Shown here: piece by piece, positions 17,829 through 24,712 of the stretch
Position numbering within the stretch: position 1 is the first letter of the stretch
How the letters are laid out: every line of letters begins with the position of its first letter
DNA from: an uncultured bacterium
GTDB taxonomy: Bacteria; Patescibacteriota; Minisyncoccia; Phycocordibacterales; UBA9973
NCBI GenBank assembly: GCA_903888625.1
Contig: CAISUD010000020.1
Location: forward strand, 1-38,585
Direction: 5' to 3'
DNA: 38,585 nt
Notes under the pieces: generated by a model
What the model saw: the letters and a program-made list of their open reading frames with translations, nothing else
Told to the model about the DNA's origin: nothing
Database searches by the model: none
Translations under genes and position numbers: made by a program

Positions 17829-18428
17829 ATGCACGATAAAATTTATTTAAACAAAGAACCTTACATGATAACTGAAAGTGATTTGCCATGCTTGGTAACC
17901 TACAAGAGTGGTATGGGTGGATCTCATTTAACTGTCACTCTTGTCTCGGATTTAGCTTTACGTGGGTCAAAGATTATATTTTTTACTGCTTATCCTATGG
18001 CAGGAGACAATTTTCTGAAACAAATTGGCACTAACCATTCAAATATTGCTTTTATTAATTCTATTTCTGATTTAAAAAGTCAAAGTGAAGCTCAAATTCT
18101 TATACTAGAAAGTGGCAATGAACAATTGTTTATTGATGTAGTAAATTCAATTCCCGATTTGCAAGAACGTATTGTTTTAATAAAAAATATTGAAATGTTT
18201 ACAAGTAAAGTTTTTGAAAATTGTTTCGCTCTTGAAAAGATAATTTTATCTGGGGATATTGATAATTGTATTGCCAAAGAAAAAATTTCTAAATTAAATT
18301 TAAAAACATTAATTGCTTTTAATCAGCCGGAAATTAATCTTCCAATAAAGATCGGAACTCTAGAAAAGTATATAGGCTATTTGCAAAGTGATAAAAAAAG
18401 TGGGAATATTTCAGTTAAAATAAATTAA
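17829..18428 (+). CDS. hypothetical protein with P-loop-like N-terminal segment (YKSGMGGSHLTVTLVSDLA)
   Basis: ORF of 199 aa; Walker-like motif is atypical. Confidence 0.6.
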   Translation: MHDKIYLNKEPYMITESDLPCLVTYKSGMGGSHLTVTLVSDLALRGSKIIFFTAYPMAGDNFLKQIGTNHSNIAFINSISDLKSQSEAQILILESGNEQLFIDVVNSIPDLQERIVLIKNIEMFTSKVFENCFALEKIILSGDIDNCIAKEKISKLNLKTLIAFNQPEINLPIKIGTLEKYIGYLQSDKKSGNISVKIN

Positions 18429-18446
18429 CCGAGGTTAACCTCGGTA
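18428..18446. terminator. bidirectional hairpin terminator
   Basis: ACCGAGG-TTAA-CCTCGGT between convergent genes. Confidence 0.75.
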
Positions 18447-18447
18447 T

Positions 18448-20076
18448 TTATTTTCTTACTCCGTGTTTAGAATGCAACTTTTCAATTTCCTCTTCTTCTA
18501 GTTTGTCCTTTTTAGTTTTACCTCTCTCCCCTAATGTCCTTAACTCTGCATCACATAAAAGATTCAAGGACTCTGCTAACTCAAGCAAATGTCCTTTAGT
18601 ATTTTTTGTTGGGTCATCAAGGACTTCCTCCAATAAAGCATTTAAAATCCAGCCCATTCTGGGACCAGGCTTCACATTAGCGTCTTTTATCAAATCTGCT
18701 CCATTAATTTTTAGCTGTGAAACAGAGACAGGGTCGTGAAGTGCTTCTTCTATCATGGCAAAATATTTTCGCAAACGGTATGGTGCTTCCTTCTTTTTCA
18801 TTCCAACTCGATCGCACTCACGGACATTCATTAATGCCCAAATATTTTCTTTGCCAACTTTTGTGATGATTCTTCGCACAGCAGAAAGTGTGATTAATTC
18901 TGTATCAGAAAAAAACATATGATTGCGGACAAGTTTTTCCACCAGCTCAGTTTCTTTTTTTGGAAATTTTAATCTCTCCATTATTTTTTTCGCCATTCGC
19001 GCACTCACAACTTCATGACCATAAAAAGTAAATTTTTTCTTGGCAGAGCGAGATAATAATTTTTCATGGTCTGGCCTCGCCTGTCCTAAGATAGGCGAGG
19101 AAACCCGAGGACCTGAAAAATTATCAGCTCCCTCTGCCAACCTCCTGCTTTTAGGCTTCCCAATATCATGAAATAACGCAGAAAGCCTTATTTCCAATGG
19201 CCAATTTTTATCTGCTGAATGTTGCAAAGCATAAAGTAAATGATTATAAACATCGTAAATATGTTCACCCCCCTGCTCGCAATTTATCCCATCTTCCAAT
19301 TCTGGAATAATATATTTTAGTAAATTAAATTTTTGTAAAAGTAAAATTCCAGTACTTGGATTTTTAGACATAATTATTTTTTCAAATTCATCTCGGATTC
19401 TTTCACTTGAAATATTTTTTATTAAACTAGAATTTTTTAAAATACTTTCTGAAGTTTCATGCGAAATAGAAAAATCAAGTTGCACTGCAAAACGAACTGC
19501 TCGCAACATACGAAGAGCGTCTTCATTAAATCTATCACCCGGCTCTCCTACTGTTCTCACCACTTTGTCCTTTATGTCTTCTTGTCCTTTATATAGATCA
19601 ATTAACTGTCCTTTAGAATCCAAAGCCATTGCGTTCCAGGTAAAATCACGTCTTTTAAGGTCATCCTCAAGTTTATCACTAAATTTAACCTCATCTGGAT
19701 GACGAAAATCACTATATTTAGCTTCTGTTCTAAAAGGAGTAACTTCGATTTGATAGTATGTTTCACAAGGAACATTCTTACCTTCCCCCTCGCCTTTATA
19801 AGGAGATGGCTGAGGTGAGGTAATTTCTGTTTCACATGGAACAAAAACCATAACAGTCCCAAATTTATTTTCATACACAGTTTTCTCAAAAAGTTCTATT
19901 ATTTCTTCTGGTTTAGCATTTGTGGTTAAATCCCAATCCTTTGGCTCCCTACCAATTAGAAGATCTCGGACGCAACCACCGACCAAATACGCCTGATACC
20001 CAGCTTTCTCTAAAGTTTCAGTTACATGTGAAACTTCTTTCGGGATATTTAAATTTTCTATTTGATTTAGTTTCAT
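18448..20076 (-). CDS. cca: CCA tRNA nucleotidyltransferase / poly(A) polymerase family with HD domain (start revised)
   Basis: YLVGGCVRDLLIGREPKDWDL, RRDFTWNAMA, LFHDIGKPKSR; two in-frame repeat insertions. Confidence 0.93.
   Translation of the reverse strand: MKLNQIENLNIPKEVSHVTETLEKAGYQAYLVGGCVRDLLIGREPKDWDLTTNAKPEEIIELFEKTVYENKFGTVMVFVPCETEITSPQPSPYKGEGEGKNVPCETYYQIEVTPFRTEAKYSDFRHPDEVKFSDKLEDDLKRRDFTWNAMALDSKGQLIDLYKGQEDIKDKVVRTVGEPGDRFNEDALRMLRAVRFAVQLDFSISHETSESILKNSSLIKNISSERIRDEFEKIIMSKNPSTGILLLQKFNLLKYIIPELEDGINCEQGGEHIYDVYNHLLYALQHSADKNWPLEIRLSALFHDIGKPKSRRLAEGADNFSGPRVSSPILGQARPDHEKLLSRSAKKKFTFYGHEVVSARMAKKIMERLKFPKKETELVEKLVRNHMFFSDTELITLSAVRRIITKVGKENIWALMNVRECDRVGMKKKEAPYRLRKYFAMIEEALHDPVSVSQLKINGADLIKDANVKPGPRMGWILNALLEEVLDDPTKNTKGHLLELAESLNLLCDAELRTLGERGKTKKDKLEEEEIEKLHSKHGVRK
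19041..19139. repeat. 99-bp palindromic element inserted in frame in cca
   Basis: TGGCAGAG...GATAA..TTTTTCA.GGTC / GACC TGAAAAATTATC...CTCTGCCA with inner CCTCGCCT/AGGCGAGG. Confidence 0.85.
19759..19843. repeat. family-A-like repeat in cca bounded by a 16-bp direct repeat
   Basis: TGTTTCACAAGGAACA and TGTTTCACATGGAACA start 69 bp apart; encodes ITSPQPSPYKGEGEGKN. Confidence 0.8.
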
Positions 20077-20091
20077 ATGAAACTTATTCTG

Positions 20092-20163
20092 TGCACCCGG
20101 AGGGATTCGAACCCCCAACAACTGCTTCGAAGGCAGGCATGATATCCATTTCACTACGGGTGC
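20092..20163 (-). tRNA. tRNA-Arg (anticodon TCG)
   Basis: GCACCCG/CGGGTGC acceptor, loop CTTCGAA, GGTTCGAATCC T-arm. Confidence 0.88.
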
Positions 20164-20343
20164 GTAGCTTATTTGATAATATTGTTGCACCTATAGTATA
20201 TATCAAAATAATATTTATGTAAATAATCCTTTAAAATATGGATAAAATATACAATTGCATTTGGCTTTAAAAACTATTATAATTAAAAGACATTTTTTAT
20301 TGCGGTCATATTATATAATATCATCACAATATTTAAAATAATT

Positions 20344-20414
20344 GCGGTCATGGTTTAGTGGTAGAACACGTCCTTGCCAAGGATGAGACGGGAGTTCGAT
20401 TCTCCCTGGCCGCA
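20344..20414 (+). tRNA. tRNA-Gly (anticodon GCC)
   Basis: GCGGTCA/TGGCCGC acceptor, loop TTGCCAA, GTTCGATTC T-arm. Confidence 0.95.
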
Positions 20415-20499
20415 CATATTGTTTGTTTGTATTGTTGTCCGTTATCTTTTGAATTAATTATTAATAATTCATTAAAAATATGACTTTTTTAACAGAAAC

Positions 20500-20508
20500 T
20501 GTGGATAA
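20500..20508 (-). promoter_or_regulatory. DnaA-box-like 9-mer (TGTGGATAA on + strand)
   Basis: Exact consensus match in AT-rich intergenic region; shares 14-mer AAACTGTGGATAAC with position 40-53 region. Confidence 0.45.
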
Positions 20509-20625
20509 CAGTGTTGGTAATGTTTATAACGGACATAAAATTCAATTGTCTTTTAAACTCAATTTTAATAAAGATACCTTGTTAAATAAGGATATTATAT
20601 TAAAAGACAGCTAAATTAGCTTATT

Positions 20626-20641
20626 TGTTTCACGTGAAACG
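20626..20641. promoter_or_regulatory. parS-like palindrome TGTTTCACGTGAAACG
   Basis: 15/16 match to the ParB-site consensus TGTTTCACGTGAAACA; related sites nearby. Confidence 0.6.
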
Positions 20642-20674
20642 TTTTTATAAGTGTTACACATGTAACTAACTAAA

Positions 20675-21064
20675 ATGCCAAAAGTTTTTACTTCAAAAAA
20701 ACAAAAAATAGGGGAAATTGGAGAGAATATTGCTTGTAAGTTTCTCGTGAAACAAGGTTTTTCAATATTAGATAGAAATTATACTAAAAAATGGGGTGAA
20801 TTGGATATTGTAGCTAGAAAATATGATAAATTATATTTTATCGAAGTAAAAAGTGTTTCAGGAGAGGGGAATTTATTATTGAAAAGGCCAGAGGAAAATA
20901 TGCATCCATGGAAAATGAAAAGAATGTCTCGAGTAATTCAAACCTATCTATTATCTAAAAAAATTACTGAAAATACAGAGTGGCAAGTTGATCTTTTAAT
21001 TGTTTATCTTGATTTAGAGAACAAAAAAGCAAAAATAAGAAGAATTAAGAACATAATCTTATGA
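20675..21064 (+). CDS. YraN/UPF0102 family endonuclease-like protein
   Basis: GEIGENIACKFLVKQGFSILDRNY...WGELDIVARKYDKLYFIEVKS. Confidence 0.93.
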   Translation: MPKVFTSKKQKIGEIGENIACKFLVKQGFSILDRNYTKKWGELDIVARKYDKLYFIEVKSVSGEGNLLLKRPEENMHPWKMKRMSRVIQTYLLSKKITENTEWQVDLLIVYLDLENKKAKIRRIKNIIL

Positions 21065-21097
21065 ATATTTTGTAATTGTAAAAGAATCATATATAAT

Positions 21098-21640
21098 ATG
21101 AGTTCATTTATGCTTTCAAATTCAAAAAAAGGAATAACCTTTATCGGGATGCCTAGTTCTGGTAAATCTGCTACTGGTAAAGTTTTAAAGGACAAGCTCA
21201 GGTGTAAATATGTTGATTTAGATATTTTAATTCGCGAAAAAGAGAGAATATCACATCACCAAATTTTAAAAGAAAAGGGGGAAAAAGCCTTAGAGGATCT
21301 TGAAGAAAAATACACCTTGGAATTAGACTTTGAAAATTTAATTTTTGCTCCTGGTGGTAGTATTATTTTTTCAGAAAATGCAATGAAAAAAATAAAAGAA
21401 AAATCTATTGTAATTCATTTAGAAGTTTCTGAAGCAGAAATCAAAAGACGTTTGGGTGAAAATCTTTACAAAGATGGCATAATAGGCTTGGAAACAAAAG
21501 GCTTAACGAAAATTATTGAAGAACGAATGCCTTTTTATAAAAAATATGCAGACCTATGTATTGATACAAATAATCTTTCAGTAGATGAGGTTGCTGAAAT
21601 AATTTTTGAAAAAATACAAAAAGGTGCTACAATAATCTAG
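21098..21640 (+). CDS. aroK: shikimate kinase
   Basis: ITFIGMPSSGKSATGK, YVDLDILI, APGGSII; start could be 21110. Confidence 0.88.
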   Translation: MSSFMLSNSKKGITFIGMPSSGKSATGKVLKDKLRCKYVDLDILIREKERISHHQILKEKGEKALEDLEEKYTLELDFENLIFAPGGSIIFSENAMKKIKEKSIVIHLEVSEAEIKRRLGENLYKDGIIGLETKGLTKIIEERMPFYKKYADLCIDTNNLSVDEVAEIIFEKIQKGATII

Positions 21641-21648
21641 TTTTAGAA

Positions 21649-21719
21649 CGGGCTGTAGTATACCGGTAGTACACGTGTTTTGGGAACACGTAGACTGGGT
21701 TCAATTCCCAGCAGCCCGA
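21649..21719 (+). tRNA. tRNA-Pro (anticodon TGG)
   Basis: CGGGCTG/CAGCCCG acceptor, loop TTTGGGA, GGTTCAATTCC T-arm. Confidence 0.95.
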
Positions 21720-21892
21720 ATTAATTAAATGAACACTTGATTGGTATTCGTACAAATAGGGAAAACTTCCTTTTGGAACAGCTCATCTTAGTGTAAAAAG
21801 TTTTGGAAACAAAAAACACGGCGTTTATTTACATCGTTTGATAATGGCTTGGATAAATAAAGTTTTGTGATAGAATAGTTATTGTGTTACTA

Positions 21893-21963
21893 GCGGGACT
21901 AGTTTAGTGGTAGAACAGGAGATTTCCAATCTCCTGGCGGGAGTTCGATTCTCCCGTCCCGCA
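21893..21963 (+). tRNA. tRNA-Gly (anticodon TCC)
   Basis: GCGGGAC/GTCCCGC acceptor, loop TTTCCAA, GTTCGATTC T-arm. Confidence 0.95.
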
Positions 21964-21967
21964 CAAA

Positions 21968-22699
21968 ATGATAATTTTAATCGGGATAGCAACATTAGTT
22001 TCAACTTTTTTGGGTGGATTTTTTGCCGTAAAATTTAAAGACAAGCTCCATCTTATTTTAGGCTTCTCGGCAGGGGCTGTTATTGGTGTCGCCTTTTTTG
22101 ATTTACTTCCTGAAGCAATCAATCTTGGTAGTGGACATTATGGAATTTCAACCATCACTTCTATCACAGCTCTCGGTTTCGTTACTTATACAATTTTAGA
22201 TAGATTTTTCTTTTTTCATTCTCATGGTGCAGAGCATATATGTGAAAAAGATCATGGGACAGAACAACGAGGCATCTTAGGGGCAGGAAGCCTGTCTATC
22301 CATAGTTTCCTCGATGGAGTTGCCATTGGCCTCGCTTTCAAAGTTTCAATAGCTATCGGTGGGATAATCGCAATCGCAGTTTTAGTGCATGATTTTTCGG
22401 ATGGAATAAATACTGTAAATATGATTTTAAAAAATTCTGGCACTCGCCGGCAAGCTCTACACTGGTTGTCTGTAGATGCAATTGCTCCAGTTCTTGGAAT
22501 AATTTCAACACTTTTTTTCACATTACCAGAATCAACTCTAGGAATAATTTTAGCCTTATTTTCTGGGTTCTTTTTATATATTGGGGCTTCTGATTTGTTA
22601 CCCGAAAGCCACCACGCCCATCCAACTTATCTGACGACAGTCTTCACCGTCCTTGGGGTCGCTGTTCTTTTCTTGGCTATAAAATTAGCTGGAATATAA
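21968..22699 (+). CDS. ZIP family metal transporter
   Basis: HSFLDGVAIGLAF, VHDFSDGINTV motifs. Confidence 0.92.
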   Translation: MIILIGIATLVSTFLGGFFAVKFKDKLHLILGFSAGAVIGVAFFDLLPEAINLGSGHYGISTITSITALGFVTYTILDRFFFFHSHGAEHICEKDHGTEQRGILGAGSLSIHSFLDGVAIGLAFKVSIAIGGIIAIAVLVHDFSDGINTVNMILKNSGTRRQALHWLSVDAIAPVLGIISTLFFTLPESTLGIILALFSGFFLYIGASDLLPESHHAHPTYLTTVFTVLGVAVLFLAIKLAGI

Positions 22700-22765
22700 A
22701 TTTTTCTGTATACCCGGTAGTAGAATTTTTTTGCTAAAAATCTCACTGCCGGGTATAATAAATAA

Positions 22766-23308
22766 ATGGAACAAGAACAAAAATTAGGTTTGAAAGTATT
22801 TTATTATTATTTATCAAAAAAGATTTTATTAGCAATTGTTTTGTTAGTAGTTTCAATAATTGTTTTGTCGGTTAAGGATACTCTAGTTTCAAAAATAGCT
22901 TTTATTTTTTCTCTAAATACAGCTAGTGTCATCATTAGTTATTTACTAATTGGATTATTCACAATTTCATTTTTATTTTTATTTGGTGGGTTACTGGTCA
23001 GTTGGTTGAATTATATCAGTTGCACTTTTATTTTAAGCGATCTATCTTTTGTAATTAAACGAGGAATTTTAAGTAAAAAAATGGTCTCTATCCCTTACAA
23101 ACAAATTCAAGATATAAGTATCGAACAAAGTTTTTCCAATCGGATGCTGGGTGTTTGCAAATTAGTAATTCTAACTGCTGGAAATGACAACAACGATAAA
23201 GAAGGGGAAGCAGAAGGAGTTTTTGATATTATCGATCTCGAAGTAGCTAAAAATTTGCAAAGTACAATTTTGCAAAAAAATAATATTCAAAAAGTTCAGC
23301 AAGGGTAG
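22766..23308 (+). CDS. PH (bPH2/DUF304-like) domain membrane protein
   Basis: TM helices plus RGILSKKMVSIPYKQIQDISIEQS; leaderless start. Confidence 0.85.
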   Translation: MEQEQKLGLKVFYYYLSKKILLAIVLLVVSIIVLSVKDTLVSKIAFIFSLNTASVIISYLLIGLFTISFLFLFGGLLVSWLNYISCTFILSDLSFVIKRGILSKKMVSIPYKQIQDISIEQSFSNRMLGVCKLVILTAGNDNNDKEGEAEGVFDIIDLEVAKNLQSTILQKNNIQKVQQG

Positions 23309-23338
23309 TCCTTACTAAACTGATTGCTAAAAATATTT

Positions 23339-24358
23339 TTACCTAGATGCAAAAGTCATCGGTATTGTACCACCTGGATTTTTTCCTCCATGAACTTCAA
23401 AGTGTAAATGCGGACCAGTAGAATGTCCAGTCGAGCCAACTCTACCAATAGGGTCTCCTTGAGAGACTCTTTCTCCAACATGAACACCTATGGCTGAAAG
23501 GTGCCCGTACAAAGTTTCTGTGCCATTTGATTGTTCAATCAGAATCATATTTCCATAACCACCGTTATTCCCTAAGTGGGCGAAAGAAACGGTTCCATCT
23601 GCTGGAGCTACAACCGTGGTTCCTGTTGGGGCGGCAAGGTCTATTCCATTGTTGGCATGTAATCCTTGGCTTCGTCGAACATAATCTGGAACTGGATTAA
23701 TAAAATAACCTGAAACATTATGCAAAAAGGCAATTTTTGGGTTATTTTTATTTTTCTGACCACCATTTTTACTGGCTATTTTAGGAGCCACTGGAGAGCT
23801 AATTTCAGCTCCAGGAACAATTAATTGTTGCCCAACAGTTAATTGAGCATCAACAGAAATATCATTAACTGCTAAAATGTCTGAGACACCTACTCCATAT
23901 TTACTAGCAATTTTGTTTAAAGTATCTCCTTTAGTAATAGAATAATTGACTCCATCAACTGGTAAAATAATCAGAACAGTACCTTCAGGCAATTTATCAC
24001 CTTTTTTCATATCGTTTGCCCACAAAAGGGTATTTACAGAAATTCCGGACATCTTGGCAATACTTTCTGGAGTGTCTCCTTCTTTTACTACATAAACACT
24101 AGTTTGATTTGAAGAATAATAATCACTACCGACTATACCACTTGAAGCACTGATATTACTGGTATTAGGCACAATACAGTCCCCTGAGTCAGAAATCTGA
24201 ATTCCATCACTATCTGTATCGATGTTATTATCAGTATCAGGACTAACATGTGCACTTTGAGGTGTACTTTGAGGGACCAAACAATCTCCAGAGTCAGAAA
24301 TTCCGCTTTCAGCTTGAACTTTCATTTGAAAGGGCACCAAAAATAGCCCTATAATCAA
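23339..24358 (-). CDS. LysM / M23 peptidase (TTG start as called; may start slightly upstream)
   Basis: Two LysM repeats; HANNGIDLAAPTGTTVVAPADGTV, GPHLHFEVHGG. Confidence 0.93.
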   Translation of the reverse strand: MIIGLFLVPFQMKVQAESGISDSGDCLVPQSTPQSAHVSPDTDNNIDTDSDGIQISDSGDCIVPNTSNISASSGIVGSDYYSSNQTSVYVVKEGDTPESIAKMSGISVNTLLWANDMKKGDKLPEGTVLIILPVDGVNYSITKGDTLNKIASKYGVGVSDILAVNDISVDAQLTVGQQLIVPGAEISSPVAPKIASKNGGQKNKNNPKIAFLHNVSGYFINPVPDYVRRSQGLHANNGIDLAAPTGTTVVAPADGTVSFAHLGNNGGYGNMILIEQSNGTETLYGHLSAIGVHVGERVSQGDPIGRVGSTGHSTGPHLHFEVHGGKNPGGTIPMTFASR

Positions 24359-24633
24359 GGAAAGGATGGTAGCGTAACGGAATATTTTAAGTTTAGGTTT
24401 TATATAACTAGCGATTTATCGCAAGAACTCATTTCTAGCCTTTTAAAATAAAGCTAGAATACAGGCTGACCAAAACTACTGTACTCGCCCAATTAGCGAA
24501 AAGAGCGAAAAAATTCCTACGAAGGTTACTGTCATTTCGGCATTCAATCAAATTTTCCTTCCTCTGTTCAGTACTGTATTAATCTTAAATTAATCTAAGT
24601 ACTAAGTCAAAGTGGACAAAGTGGAAAAACCTA

Positions 24634-24661
24634 TTGACAAAAACTTAAAAAGGAGTATAAT
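24634..24661 (+). promoter_or_regulatory. promoter TTGACA-16-TATAAT
   Basis: Perfect -35 and -10. Confidence 0.75.
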
Positions 24662-24712
24662 TAAAACACAAATTAGGATTTAAAAGAGATTATTTATATA
24701 ATATAAAATATT

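Noticed and set aside
20077-20190. N-terminal extension of cca to 20190
   Set aside because: It would read through the tRNA-Arg gene; ATG at 20076 precedes the conserved domain.
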